A DNA stretch of 64,000 nt, taken from positions 31,778 to 95,777 of the forward strand of contig NZ_SOCR01000006.1 in assembly GCF_004364335.1 (NCBI RefSeq), given 5' to 3'. Below, piece after piece: positions 26,882-36,434 of this stretch; position 1 is the stretch's first letter; each line of letters begins with the position of its first letter. Made by a program: the position numbers and the translations under genes. The DNA comes from Pseudomonas graminis. GTDB taxonomy: Bacteria; Pseudomonadota; Gammaproteobacteria; Pseudomonadales; Pseudomonadaceae. The notes beneath the pieces were generated by a model, which ran no database searches, was not told the origin of the DNA, and worked only from the letters and a program-made list of their open reading frames with translations.

Positions 26882-26977
26882 ATGGGCAACGAGTTAGTCC
26901 CTGATACCGATGCGCTTCGAGCATTACTGTCGATAGAGATGAAAACTCAGGGCTCCAGCCTTCCCTCCGGCGCATAA
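26882..26977 (+). CDS. 31-residue ORF, possible truncated partner
   Basis: Fourteen bases after the regulator stop, an ATG preceded by AGGGA opens a 31-codon frame that runs into the 3' end of the convergent thiO gene. Its position and spacing are those expected of a co-transcribed partner. The product starts MGNELVPDTDALRALLS and is too short to assign; it may be the surviving N-terminus of a lost gene or chance. Confidence 0.3.
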   Translation: MGNELVPDTDALRALLSIEMKTQGSSLPSGA

Positions 26978-28050
26978 GGCGACTCATCAATAATCGGCGT
27001 CTCCCCCACCAGCAGATTTGTCAGCAACTGACACGAGGCCGGCGCCAGCACGAGACCGTTGCGGTAGTGCCCGCAGTTCAGCCACAAGCCTTGATGATTC
27101 GGCACCGGCCCGATGAAAGGAATGCCGTCCGGCGAGCCCGGCCGCAACCCTGCCCAGTGCCCGACCACGTGTGCATCCGCCAATGCGGGGATCAATTCGA
27201 TCGCCGAGGCTTTCAGGCTTTCCAGGGCATTTTCAGTCGGTGTCTTATCAAAACCTTCGTGCTCGAGCGTGCTGCCGATGAGGATATGCCCGTCACGCCG
27301 GGGGATGGCGTAACGGCCCTTGGCGAGGATCATGCTCGGCAGAAAGTCGGCGGCGCATTTGTAGAGGATCATCTGACCTTTGACCGGTTCAACGGGCAGT
27401 GTCAGCCCCAGCTTGCCGAGCAGATCGCCGCTCCATGCACCGGCCGCCAGCACCACGCTGTCGCCGATCACATCGCCCTCGTCCGTCGTGACACCCACTA
27501 TGCGATCACCTTCAAGCACGAAGTCGATGACCTGGCAGTGCTCACGAATGACTACATTGGGCATCGCCAGCAGTGCCGCCTTGAGCGACTTGACCAGACG
27601 CGGGTTGCGGACGTTGGCGACGTCGGCCATGTGCACCGCTCGCAAATAGCCGACGCCCATGACCGGCACGGCGTCGTAGACCGCAGAAATATCCACCGAT
27701 GTCAGCGGACGGTTTACACGCGCCGCCCATTCGAGCGCCTCGGCCTCGTCGTCCAGGTCCAGCCAGTAAAGGCCGGTCTTGTGGACTTGCGGATCGATGC
27801 CGGTGATTGCCAGCAAGCGCTCGGCAAGCTGTGGGTAAAAATCTTGCGACCAGTGCGAGAGAGCCGTTACGGCCGGGCTGTAGCGCCACGGGTAGAGCGG
27901 CGACACGATGCCGCCGCCGGCCCATGAGGATTCCTGGCCGACTTCGGAGCGGTCGAGCAGCGTCACGCTTCGGACTTTTGAGGCGAGGTTGAAGGCGGTC
28001 AGGAGGCCGATGACGCCGCCGCCGATGATAATGATGTGTTGCCTGGACAT
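26947..28050 (-). CDS. thiO: Glycine oxidase ThiO
   Basis: 367 residues from the ATG giving MSRQHIIIIGGGVIGLLTAF, an FAD-binding Rossmann start. The DAO family signature follows (GSTLEHEGFDKTP, HWAGLRPGSPDGIPFIGP near the C-terminus). The enzyme oxidises glycine to iminoglycine, the nitrogen donor for the thiazole ring of thiamine. In P. aeruginosa the orthologue also lies between pilR and the minor pilin genes. A start at 28065 adds five residues. Divergent from fimU. Confidence 0.9.
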   Translation of the reverse strand: MSRQHIIIIGGGVIGLLTAFNLASKVRSVTLLDRSEVGQESSWAGGGIVSPLYPWRYSPAVTALSHWSQDFYPQLAERLLAITGIDPQVHKTGLYWLDLDDEAEALEWAARVNRPLTSVDISAVYDAVPVMGVGYLRAVHMADVANVRNPRLVKSLKAALLAMPNVVIREHCQVIDFVLEGDRIVGVTTDEGDVIGDSVVLAAGAWSGDLLGKLGLTLPVEPVKGQMILYKCAADFLPSMILAKGRYAIPRRDGHILIGSTLEHEGFDKTPTENALESLKASAIELIPALADAHVVGHWAGLRPGSPDGIPFIGPVPNHQGLWLNCGHYRNGLVLAPASCQLLTNLLVGETPIIDESPYAPEGRLEP

Positions 28051-28239
28051 GCTGAACCCAACCATCCACGGAAAGAAGCGCCGCAGTCCGCCCGTCAGAT
28101 AGCAGTCAACCTGACGCGCAAGCGGCCGAAGAAATACAGTACGCCACCGGTCCGCCGAAAAACCCCGGACATCTGCTACATAGCGACTTTGGAGCTGGGT
28201 AGTATCACCATATTTCAACGCAAAAATGGAATTTCCTTG

Positions 28240-28776
28240 ATGGATCTCAGCGCTGGTCTCACGCACCCGAATCCGCGTCGCCGCTGGCAATGTCCTGACA
28301 AGGGCCTTAGCGGCGGGTTTACGTTGATCGAGCTGATCGTGACCGTAGTGATCGTCGGCATTTTTGCCGCCATTGCGGTGCCGAGTTTCGTCGGCCTGAT
28401 TCACCGTAGTAACGTGAGGGCCGGGGCTGATGAGCTTTATGATCTGCTCCAATATGCTCGGGCCGAAGCGGTGACCCGAAGCACAGCTGTGACCATTGCA
28501 GCGCCTGGAACCAGTAGCAGCAACTGGGCAGGGGATCTCTCGGTCAAGACGACTCAGCAGACATTGAGACAGATTGGCGCCTCGGGGTTGCAATCCGGTA
28601 TCACGGTTACAACCGCAGTGGGCAGCATTGTTTTCTCGCCAACCGGCACGTCATCTGCCACCACCTGCTTCCAGGTTTCCTACGCCAACGACGCCTCCGT
28701 TACGCCGCAATTTATATCCGTGCAGTCCAGCGGACGCGTCACGCCTCCCACCTCGACGCGCCCTGGAGGATGCTGA
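28240..28776 (+). CDS. fimU: Type IV minor pilin FimU/FimT family
   Basis: 178 residues. Prepilin cleavage follows Gly26 in SGG/FTLIELI, with Glu at position 5 of the mature protein. The leader, 26 residues from the ATG at 28240, is long for a prepilin, so the true start may differ; no later ATG is in frame. A GspH-like beta domain follows with SSSNWAGDLSV and a Cys pair near the end (TTCFQVSY, PGGC). Minor pilins prime pilus assembly and present PilY1. First gene of a tight six-gene operon. Confidence 0.85.
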   Translation: MDLSAGLTHPNPRRRWQCPDKGLSGGFTLIELIVTVVIVGIFAAIAVPSFVGLIHRSNVRAGADELYDLLQYARAEAVTRSTAVTIAAPGTSSSNWAGDLSVKTTQQTLRQIGASGLQSGITVTTAVGSIVFSPTGTSSATTCFQVSYANDASVTPQFISVQSSGRVTPPTSTRPGGC

Positions 28777-29330
28777 TGAACGATAGCTTCGTGCGCGGTC
28801 GCTCAGCGGGTTTCAGCATGATCGAAGTCTTGGTCAGCCTGCTTATCACTGTGGTGGGAGTGCTCGGCATGGTTGCGCTTCAGAGCAAGGCCATTCCCTA
28901 CACTCAGGATTCTGCTCAGCGTAATACCGCGATCATGCTGGTGGACGATCTCGTCGAAATCATTCGCAGCGCACCGGCGGACTGCACCACCGCCAATTCA
29001 TGCCTTAAGGCGCCGGGCGCCTCGTTTCCGAATCCCGCTTCGGACTGCACGCCCTCACCGTCAGCACTGTCCGAGCAAATCGGTTGCTGGGCATCACGTG
29101 CCAGCACCATGTTGCCAGGCGCCGACAGCCTGCTTGCCTCGGACAGCTTTTACATCTGCAAAACACCTAAGCCAGGCGACGTATCCGCCTGCACGACCTC
29201 AAGCACAACGAATGCTGATCTGGAAATTCAGGTTGCCTGGACGGTCAAGAACGCCGCCGACTGCATGACCGGCGCCAGTATCACGACACCAGGCACCTGC
29301 ACCTATCGCTTGAGGACACGCATCAAATGA
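28776..29330 (+). CDS. pilV: Type IV pilus minor pilin PilV
   Basis: 184 residues from ATG 28776, which overlaps the fimU stop (ATGA) and has GGAGG six bases upstream. The leader is MNDSFVRGRSAG, then FSMIEVLVSLLITVVGVLGM. The globular part contains about nine cysteines, suggesting several disulfides in the periplasm. Member of the priming complex PilV-PilW-PilX-FimU-PilE under the pilus tip. Confidence 0.88.
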   Translation: MNDSFVRGRSAGFSMIEVLVSLLITVVGVLGMVALQSKAIPYTQDSAQRNTAIMLVDDLVEIIRSAPADCTTANSCLKAPGASFPNPASDCTPSPSALSEQIGCWASRASTMLPGADSLLASDSFYICKTPKPGDVSACTTSSTTNADLEIQVAWTVKNAADCMTGASITTPGTCTYRLRTRIK

Positions 29331-30127
29331 ATGGGGAAGTTCTACCTTACCGGCAGATAGGCGTGTCGCTGATCGAGCTGATGGTCGCGATGGTCATCGG
29401 ACTGTTCCTGATCCTCGGCGTCACTCAGATCTTCATCAGCAACCAGCGGACCTATCTATTCCAGCAGGCGCAGATGGGCAACCAGGAAAATGGCCGGTTC
29501 ACCCTGGCCATCCTGAGCCAGGAACTGCTAAAGGCTGGTTACCGCAGCAGCCTCGGCGCAGTGATTCCCGCTGATAATTCCCTGAGTGGCTGCAGTTTTC
29601 CTATGGGCGCCTCCGTTGTGGCGTTGTCAGAATCGTCCTTATGCGTCCAATATCAGGCCACCAGCAAACTCGACGTCAGTTGCCAAGGCGCCGCCCTGGC
29701 AATGGGGGACCAGGACAATATAACCACGCCCTATTCGGCGAAGTCGGTGCCGACCACTGTGCGCCCGAAAATTGTCGAAAAAATAGCGTTTGATTCCGCC
29801 AACAAGGCTATTACTTGCACCAGCGGTGCCACGACTCAACAGCTGGTGAGCGGCGTTCAGGATCTGCGATTCGAATATGGATCGGACCCCTCGGACCCGA
29901 AAGCAGTCAGCAAATTCAGCACTACCGCCCCAACCGGCACCATCGCGGCGGTGCGTTACAGCGCGTTGATGCAAAGCCCGGGCACCTCAACGATTCGTGA
30001 CAGCACCACCGCTATTTCATCCGCGCTGACAGACTGGAACGGCCGCTATGGCACCAGCTATAACGATACGAAAGGCATTTATCAAATTGTGCAGGGGACC
30101 ATCATGGTCAGGAATCAGATGCCATGA
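29327..30127 (+). CDS. pilW: Type IV pilus minor pilin PilW
   Basis: 266 residues, ATGA overlap with pilV. Leader MNGEVLPYRQIG, then VSLIELMVAMVIGLFLILGV with Glu5. GRFTLAILSQELLKAGYRS is the PilW family signature after the N-terminal helix. The large globular domain has paired cysteines. Acts with the other minor pilins in pilus initiation. Confidence 0.88.
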   Translation: MNGEVLPYRQIGVSLIELMVAMVIGLFLILGVTQIFISNQRTYLFQQAQMGNQENGRFTLAILSQELLKAGYRSSLGAVIPADNSLSGCSFPMGASVVALSESSLCVQYQATSKLDVSCQGAALAMGDQDNITTPYSAKSVPTTVRPKIVEKIAFDSANKAITCTSGATTQQLVSGVQDLRFEYGSDPSDPKAVSKFSTTAPTGTIAAVRYSALMQSPGTSTIRDSTTAISSALTDWNGRYGTSYNDTKGIYQIVQGTIMVRNQMP

Positions 30128-30708
30128 CGCCCTCAACCAAAACTCTTCAGCGCGCGCAAATGCGTGACCAGACCGGCGCCACACTCCTGGTAGCGTTGAT
30201 GATGCTGCTGATCATCACATTGCTGGCACTTTCCAGCATGCGGGGGGTGTCGCTCGAATCCCGGATCACCGGCAACCTCAGGCTTCAGAAAACCCTGACC
30301 AATGCGGCGGAAGCCGGCCTGCGAATCGGTGAATTGAGCATTAGCCAATGGCAATGCACCACAGCGGCCGGCAATACGAACAAACCCTGCATACCGACCC
30401 CTAACGCGGCTACGTTGGTGAACGGCGATTATCCGCTGGTATTCAACGCGGCCAACAGCGCTAATATCAATGTGGTCACCACCTATCAATACAATCCAGT
30501 CACCGGCAATAACGTTGAAATCGAGTGGTATGTGATCGATTTGAAGTTTCTGGATGGTCAAGCGATAAACGGCTGTGCACTTTTGGCAAGGGATTGCGGC
30601 CGTCACTATTACGAGATTACCGCCTGCGCATCCAACGTCAGGTGCTCCAGCGACACGACCACGCAACGCGTCATTCTTCGCACGGTGTTTGCCGTTTCCG
30701 ATTCCTGA
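30124..30708 (+). CDS. pilX: Type IV pilus minor pilin PilX
   Basis: 194 residues, ATGA overlap with pilW. The N-terminus reads RDQTG/ATLLVALMMLLIITLLAL: the mature protein starts with Ala and lacks the usual Glu5, a known trait of PilX/GspK-like pilins at the tip. Next comes MRGVSLESRITGN, typical of PilX. Cysteines in the C-terminal half probably form disulfides. Confidence 0.88.
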   Translation: MTPSTKTLQRAQMRDQTGATLLVALMMLLIITLLALSSMRGVSLESRITGNLRLQKTLTNAAEAGLRIGELSISQWQCTTAAGNTNKPCIPTPNAATLVNGDYPLVFNAANSANINVVTTYQYNPVTGNNVEIEWYVIDLKFLDGQAINGCALLARDCGRHYYEITACASNVRCSSDTTTQRVILRTVFAVSDS

Positions 30709-30732
30709 TTACCTGCCAGACAGCGAACGACC

Positions 30733-33700
30733 ATGAATAAGCCCATAACGCTCAGCAGTTTCATCGTTGCACTGGCATGTCTGATCCTGCTGCCGTTCGG
30801 CGTGGCGCACGCTGCCGTGAGCCAGGTTCCCGCGCAGTTGCCACTGTTCTTGAACAACTCAGTACCCCCGCTGAATATGCTGGTGGTAGGCCGCGACCAC
30901 AAGTTGTTCTTCCCCGCCTATAACGATGCGTCGGACCTGGACGGGGACGGTTCTATCGATATTCGATACAAGCCTTCGATTACCTACCTGGGCTACTTCG
31001 ATTCGCTGACGTGCTATCGCTACAACAACGGTTACTTTACGGCGCTGTCAAATACGACGGTAGCAAACCTGAAAAAATGCCCAGGCAACTGGAGCGGCGA
31101 TTACCTTAACTACCTGACGACATCGCGCGCGGATGCGTTGCGCAAAGTGCTCTACGGTGGCTACCGCGAGGTGGACACCACCTCACAGACCATCATTACT
31201 CGCGCCTATATCTCCACCGATGCGCATACGTGGGGCAAGGAATACTCGAGTCGGACCGTCGACGGTTACGACCTTTCTGATTACACGCCGCTGTCGAATC
31301 CCAGCGTCGGCAACTACACGCTATTTGCCAACAACACGCAAAGCAGCGCGCCGTTGCTGCGTGTGCTGTCGAATGTGTCGAACATTCGCATCTTTGGCTG
31401 GGTATCCCGGGAAGTGACTCAGGGCGGTTCCAAGGCCACGAATACCAACTTCAGCGATGTCGATGTTTCTCCCACCGATTACCAGGTGAGGGTGGAGGTC
31501 TGTAAATCAGGCTTTATCGAAAGCAACTGCAAGCTTTATCCCAATGGTACTTATAAACCGACAGGCATCCTTCACGACTACGGTGAAGGCAACCAGATGT
31601 ACTTCGGGCTTGTGACAGGCACCTACCAGAACAACATCCAAGGCGGGGTCGTTCGTAAGGCGATGGGAAGCTTCTCGGCTGAGATCGATGCCTCGACGGG
31701 GATTTTCGGCACCAAGGACAGAAACGGTAATTATGTAAAAGGCGCGATCATCGGCACGCTTGACGGGTTGAGGCTCAGCACCACCGGTTGCAATATCTAC
31801 GTCACGCCTATGCCGAACGCCAACTGCCCGAACTGGGGGAATCCGCTTGGCGAAATGATGTTCGAGACGATGCGTTACTTCAGCGGCGAAACCACCCCAA
31901 CTGCCAATTACAAATCTGGGAACGCAGACACAAGCGGGGGTTTGAGTCTGACGAGCGTTACCACGTGGAGTAATCCTTACTCGGCGACACCTAACGCAGC
32001 CGCCAGTCCGCCGACTTACCCGAGTTGTTCCAAACCGTTCGAGACGCTTTTCAGTGACGTCACGCCCAGTTACGACTCGGACCTGCCAGGCAGCACGTAC
32101 GACATCAGCGCAGCGCCGGATTCCTCCAGTACGCTCAAGAGCCTTGACGTAAGCAAGCTGGGGCAGACGATCTGGAACACTGATGTCGGCGGCAGCAAGA
32201 ACATAAACATCGGCCAGACACTGAGCGCGAGTGACCAGGCGCCAACCGCAAAAGTTGCGTCCAGCCTGGGCAACATCAGGGGGCTGCCGGAAGAGCCCAC
32301 CAAAGAAGGGACCTACAACGCGGCGGCTGTGGCTTATTTCGCTAACACCAACCCGATCACCTCTTTGGGCAATCAAAAGGTCCAGACCTTTTCCATCGCA
32401 CTTTCGTCGACACTGCCGCGTATTCAGATGCCCGTCGGTACGGGCTCAATCACGCTCGTCCCGTTTGGCAAAGTGGCCGCCAGCGGCATCACTGAGCAGA
32501 TCACCGGGTTTTATATCGACTCGCTGTACAACATGACCGGTCAGCCCACCAACGCGAACATTAACGGCGGCCGAGCGCAGGCTGTTTTCAGGGTGGTATT
32601 CGACGACTGCGGTCAGGGTTGCGACTACGACATGGACGGCATCGTGCTCTATACCGTCGCGGTCAATGCCCTTGGCTCTCTGGATGTCACGCTACAGACC
32701 GTTTACTCGGTATCGGGCGCCGAGTCCCACATGGGCTACACCATTTCCGGCACCACTACCGATGGTATTTATCTGGAAGTGACAGGGGGCGCCGCCGGCA
32801 ACCTTCACTACTCACTGGACACGCCCGGAATAAGACTTCCCGGTGCGTGCGCTACATCCACTGCGACCTGTAACAACATCGCCGACTTGCTGCCAGGGCG
32901 GAAAGACCAAAACCAGGCCGTATCACCTTCATCCAGGGGCGATACCCACACCCGCAGGTTCGTGGCCTCGCCAACCACTTCGATCACCAACCTGCAGGAT
33001 CCATTGTGGTACGCCGCCAAATGGGGTGGTTTCGGTGGCCCGACCAACACCAGCAGCAGCCTGCCAGTGAACGGGCAATGGGATTCGACAAAATCGGGCA
33101 CGCCTAACAGCTACTTTCTGGTGACCAACGCCTCGACCCTCAAGCAACAGCTCGACGCTGCCTTCAACCAGATTCTGCAAACCAATAACTCGGTGGCGAC
33201 ACCGGCAGTGGTCCCTGCGCTCGGCACCAGCAGTGCGGCCGCGACGTATTTGAACAGCCTCAATGTCGCCACCTGGAGTGGCGACTTGATCAAGACAACT
33301 ACGACGATCAACAAAGCGGATGGCAGCACCAGCAGCGTGCAGAACTGGTCGGCCTCGCAGGTGGTCCCGACCTGGAGTTCGCGCAATATCCAGATGGCAG
33401 GCACGACAACCAACGGCCTGCAGAGCTTTACGTACGCCAATCTGGCCAATCGGACATACGCCGGCATCAACTTGCAGACGACACTGACGTCCGATCAAGT
33501 GGACTTCGTTAAAGGTGATACCAGTAAAGCGACCTCCACTTACCGCCGCCGCGCATCGCTCATTGGCGACCTGGTCAACTCCTCGCCAGTGGTAGTGGAC
33601 ACAGCGCTCTACGATGCAACCGTTGCCGATACGCTCAATGGACAGAGCGGCACCTACGGAGCGTTCCAGACGACCCAGAGCACCCGGCGCGGGCAAATCT

Positions 33701-35094
33701 ACGTCGGCGCCAATGACGGGATGTTGCATGGATTCGACACCCTGACCGGCGTCGAGAAGTTCGCCTTCATTCCCACCGCGGTGATCTCGAACCTCAACGC
33801 GCTGACTAACAAGGATTACAACTCCAACTCTGCCCTGCACCGTTTCTTCGTCGACAGCACGCCGGTCGTTGCAGACGTCTATTTCGGCAGCGCCTGGCAC
33901 ACAATTCTGGTCGGTACGCTGGGTGCAGGCGGACGGGAAATCTTCGCGCTGGACGTGACCAACCCCGACAGCATCAGTCTGCTCTGGGAGTTCACGTCAC
34001 AGAACGATGTGGATCTTGGTTCAAGTTTTTCCGTTCCTGTCATCGTCAAACTGCACTCAGGGGAATGGGGTGTCGTCGTCGGCAATGGCTACAACGGCAA
34101 CAACGGCAACGCGTCGCTGTTCATTCTCAATGCCGCCACAGGTGCCACGATCAGCAAGCTGACCACCTCGGTAACGGGCAACAACGGACTGTCTTCCCCA
34201 GTGGTACTGGATGCAAACGCCGACGGCTATGCGGACTATGTGTACGCCGGAGACTTGCTGGGCAATCTGTGGCGCTTTGACCTGATCGGAAGTTCGCTGA
34301 CGGCCACGGCAACCGCGAGCAACTACAAAGTGGCGTTTGGCAATAAGCCGCTCTACACCGCAACTGCCAGCGATACGACCGGGGCCGCCGTGCAGTCCAT
34401 CACCGCTCCGCCCACGGTCGTGGCACACCCGACGGCAGCAGGAACAATCGTGGTGTTCGGGACAGGTCGCTACTTTGCGACGGCGGACAAGGCCAGCACT
34501 GATCTGCAGACCTTGTATGGGGTCTGGGACAAACAAACGGTCGGGGCGGCAGCATCGTCGACGCCGACGCTGGCGCGTAGCAACCTTCAGGCTCAGACCA
34601 TCACTACCCAAGCCAACAACGTGAGTTTTGCGGGCACCAGTAACGATGTTCGTATCGTGAGCAATAATACTGTGGACTGGACCGCCAAATCGGGCTGGTA
34701 TCTAGATCTTGCGGTTGGCAACACGCTGCTGGGCGAGCGACTGGTCGATCCGCTGGTTATAAGCGGCAGCGTAGTGTTCGCGTCGACGCGGACGCCCGTC
34801 ACCGACGTATGCAGCCCAGGGGTCACCGGATGGCTATACGGCCTAGACCCGACCACGGGAGGCCGTACGACCTTTACGGTATTCAACCTTCGCCGCAACG
34901 GCACCATCTCAAGCGCCGACAACTACAACGACACGGTCGTCAGCGGTATGAGCATCAGTGCCGGGGGCGTAGACGTTGGGAGCATCGGCGGTCAGAAGTA
35001 CGTCACTGATTCGAGCGGAGAACCCACCGCCGTCAACACCGGAACCGCTTTCAATGGCCGCCAGAACTGGCGCGTCATTCCCTACACTCCATGA
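30733..35094 (+). CDS. pilY1: Pilus tip adhesin / assembly factor PilY1
   Basis: 1453 residues, longer than P. aeruginosa PilY1 (about 1160). Signal peptide (FIVALACLILLPFGVAHAA). The N-terminal part begins PPLNMLVVGRDHKLF and has a calcium-type loop DLDGDGSIDI near 73; I see no DxSxS motif of a von Willebrand A domain there. The C-terminal third is the PilC beta-propeller (RRGQIYVGANDGMLHGFDTL) with calcium loop Asp1160-Asp1168 (DANADGYAD), needed in P. aeruginosa for regulated retraction. An RGD tripeptide lies at 735-737. Secreted with the pilus tip; partner of PilX and PilW. Confidence 0.9.
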   Translation: MNKPITLSSFIVALACLILLPFGVAHAAVSQVPAQLPLFLNNSVPPLNMLVVGRDHKLFFPAYNDASDLDGDGSIDIRYKPSITYLGYFDSLTCYRYNNGYFTALSNTTVANLKKCPGNWSGDYLNYLTTSRADALRKVLYGGYREVDTTSQTIITRAYISTDAHTWGKEYSSRTVDGYDLSDYTPLSNPSVGNYTLFANNTQSSAPLLRVLSNVSNIRIFGWVSREVTQGGSKATNTNFSDVDVSPTDYQVRVEVCKSGFIESNCKLYPNGTYKPTGILHDYGEGNQMYFGLVTGTYQNNIQGGVVRKAMGSFSAEIDASTGIFGTKDRNGNYVKGAIIGTLDGLRLSTTGCNIYVTPMPNANCPNWGNPLGEMMFETMRYFSGETTPTANYKSGNADTSGGLSLTSVTTWSNPYSATPNAAASPPTYPSCSKPFETLFSDVTPSYDSDLPGSTYDISAAPDSSSTLKSLDVSKLGQTIWNTDVGGSKNINIGQTLSASDQAPTAKVASSLGNIRGLPEEPTKEGTYNAAAVAYFANTNPITSLGNQKVQTFSIALSSTLPRIQMPVGTGSITLVPFGKVAASGITEQITGFYIDSLYNMTGQPTNANINGGRAQAVFRVVFDDCGQGCDYDMDGIVLYTVAVNALGSLDVTLQTVYSVSGAESHMGYTISGTTTDGIYLEVTGGAAGNLHYSLDTPGIRLPGACATSTATCNNIADLLPGRKDQNQAVSPSSRGDTHTRRFVASPTTSITNLQDPLWYAAKWGGFGGPTNTSSSLPVNGQWDSTKSGTPNSYFLVTNASTLKQQLDAAFNQILQTNNSVATPAVVPALGTSSAAATYLNSLNVATWSGDLIKTTTTINKADGSTSSVQNWSASQVVPTWSSRNIQMAGTTTNGLQSFTYANLANRTYAGINLQTTLTSDQVDFVKGDTSKATSTYRRRASLIGDLVNSSPVVVDTALYDATVADTLNGQSGTYGAFQTTQSTRRGQIYVGANDGMLHGFDTLTGVEKFAFIPTAVISNLNALTNKDYNSNSALHRFFVDSTPVVADVYFGSAWHTILVGTLGAGGREIFALDVTNPDSISLLWEFTSQNDVDLGSSFSVPVIVKLHSGEWGVVVGNGYNGNNGNASLFILNAATGATISKLTTSVTGNNGLSSPVVLDANADGYADYVYAGDLLGNLWRFDLIGSSLTATATASNYKVAFGNKPLYTATASDTTGAAVQSITAPPTVVAHPTAAGTIVVFGTGRYFATADKASTDLQTLYGVWDKQTVGAAASSTPTLARSNLQAQTITTQANNVSFAGTSNDVRIVSNNTVDWTAKSGWYLDLAVGNTLLGERLVDPLVISGSVVFASTRTPVTDVCSPGVTGWLYGLDPTTGGRTTFTVFNLRRNGTISSADNYNDTVVSGMSISAGGVDVGSIGGQKYVTDSSGEPTAVNTGTAFNGRQNWRVIPYTP

Positions 35095-35516
35095 GGCTGT
35101 ACTCAATGCAATGTTCAAACCGCTCTGAACGCGGCTTCACGCTGATCGAGCTGATGATTACCGTCGCCATCGTCGCCATCCTGGCCGCGATCGCCTACCC
35201 GTCTTACACCAAGTACGTCCAGCGCGGTTATCGCTCCGAAGGCATCGTCATGCTCAATGACGCAGTGGCGCGGATGGAGCGGTACTACGCCCAGAACAAT
35301 ACGTATGCGGTTACCAATCTCACCGCATTGGGATTTGCCAGCGCGACGCCGCTCTCACAAACCGGCAAATACCAGTTGAGCGTGACGGCGAATGCGACGG
35401 CATATTCGTTTACGGCCACACCTAAGGATCAGCAAACCCAGGATGCATGCGGAGCATTAACCATCGACCAGGCCGGAGCCAAGACCTCAGCTGGCGGTAC
35501 CGACTGCTTCAAATAA
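35091..35516 (+). CDS. pilE: Type IV pilus minor pilin PilE
   Basis: 141 residues from the ATG overlapping the pilY1 stop; an internal ATG at 35106, with GAGG upstream, gives 136 residues. Prepilin site RSERG/FTLIELMITVAIVAIL with Glu5, then AAIAYPSYTKYVQRGYRSEG, the PilE pattern. Two C-terminal cysteines can close a D-loop. Last gene of the plus-strand pilus operon; only three bases separate its stop from that of the convergent second pilE-like gene. Confidence 0.88.
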   Translation: MRLYSMQCSNRSERGFTLIELMITVAIVAILAAIAYPSYTKYVQRGYRSEGIVMLNDAVARMERYYAQNNTYAVTNLTALGFASATPLSQTGKYQLSVTANATAYSFTATPKDQQTQDACGALTIDQAGAKTSAGGTDCFK

Positions 35517-35519
35517 CCG

Positions 35520-35942
35520 TTAGCGCCCCCAACACCCCGACACACTGGCAGCCCCCGACATCCCGAGATTGTCGCGCCTGCCAGTGTTTTCCAGCACAAA
35601 ACTCCCACACGCATCGCCTCCCATCATCCCCCCGCCCATCGGCGACGCGGTCAACCTGAACGTCCGCTCCTTGCGCTCAGCCCCTATCCGATAAAACGCA
35701 TTCCCCACCGACACCTCATGACTAAACGCCGGCGGCCCGCTGACGTCCGAGTATTGTCCTGCCCGCGAGTGAAACCGCTCAAGCTTCTGCGCCTCTTCAA
35801 CCAGCACACCAGCGATCTCGGAGCGGCGGGTTTTCTTGGTGTATTCGCTGTACTGCGGGTACGCGACGGCGGCGAGAATGGCGACGATGGCGATGGCAAT
35901 CAGCAGTTCGATCAGGGTGAAACCTGTGCGGGTTCTGTTCAT
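35520..35942 (-). CDS. Second PilE-like minor pilin
   Basis: 140 residues. Leader MNRTRTG, then [20 protein letters not shown] with Glu5 and [20 protein letters not shown]. It resembles the plus-strand PilE in layout but differs strongly after the helix, with [13 protein letters not shown] and a final Cys. Its start overlaps the stop of the PilX-like gene (ATGA). Last gene of the minus-strand minor pilin set. Confidence 0.85.
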   Translation of the reverse strand: MNRTRTGFTLIELLIAIAIVAILAAVAYPQYSEYTKKTRRSEIAGVLVEEAQKLERFHSRAGQYSDVSGPPAFSHEVSVGNAFYRIGAERKERTFRLTASPMGGGMMGGDACGSFVLENTGRRDNLGMSGAASVSGCWGR

Positions 35943-36430
35943 TGCCGCTGCCGCCACATCACGCGACGCTCCTCGGTGTGAATGCTTTCGAGCACAGTGC
36001 GTGAATCGCCCGCAATGCCGATGGCCGTCACGCGGTACAAGGTCCGAAGTTGACCGTCTGCGCCACCGGCAGGTTGATCGGTTTGGCCGACATGCTGAAT
36101 GCCGTAGAAACCACTCCGCGTCGCGACCCAATCCACGCCGGAGGCCCCGCCCGTTCCGCTGCTGGACAGTGTCAACGCCTCAGGTGGCGGCAAACATTTC
36201 GCTGACGACGAACAGCGCGGCTGGGAAAAACCCGGTGATACGATTTTCGCTTCCGCCATGCGCAGCGCTGTCTCGCCAGCCTGAAACGATGCATCACGTC
36301 GGTTGAGCGTGCCGGCCACTTTCTCCTGGAGCGTGGCGTTCTGCATCGACGATGTCGCCAACAGGGTCAGCAACAAGAGGAACACCAGGCTGACGATCAA
36401 CACCGCACCACGTTGTGCATTCATGTTCAT
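35939..36430 (-). CDS. Second PilX-like minor pilin
   Basis: 163 residues. N-terminus [27 protein letters not shown] lacks Glu5, as in PilX, and the following [20 protein letters not shown] matches the PilX pattern (MRGVSLESRITGN in the other copy). Two cysteines near 75 (RCSSSAKC). GAAGG precedes the ATG at 36430. Four bases separate it from the PilW-like gene. Confidence 0.82.
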   Translation of the reverse strand: MNMNAQRGAVLIVSLVFLLLLTLLATSSMQNATLQEKVAGTLNRRDASFQAGETALRMAEAKIVSPGFSQPRCSSSAKCLPPPEALTLSSSGTGGASGVDWVATRSGFYGIQHVGQTDQPAGGADGQLRTLYRVTAIGIAGDSRTVLESIHTEERRVMWRQRQ

Positions 36431-36434
36431 GCCT

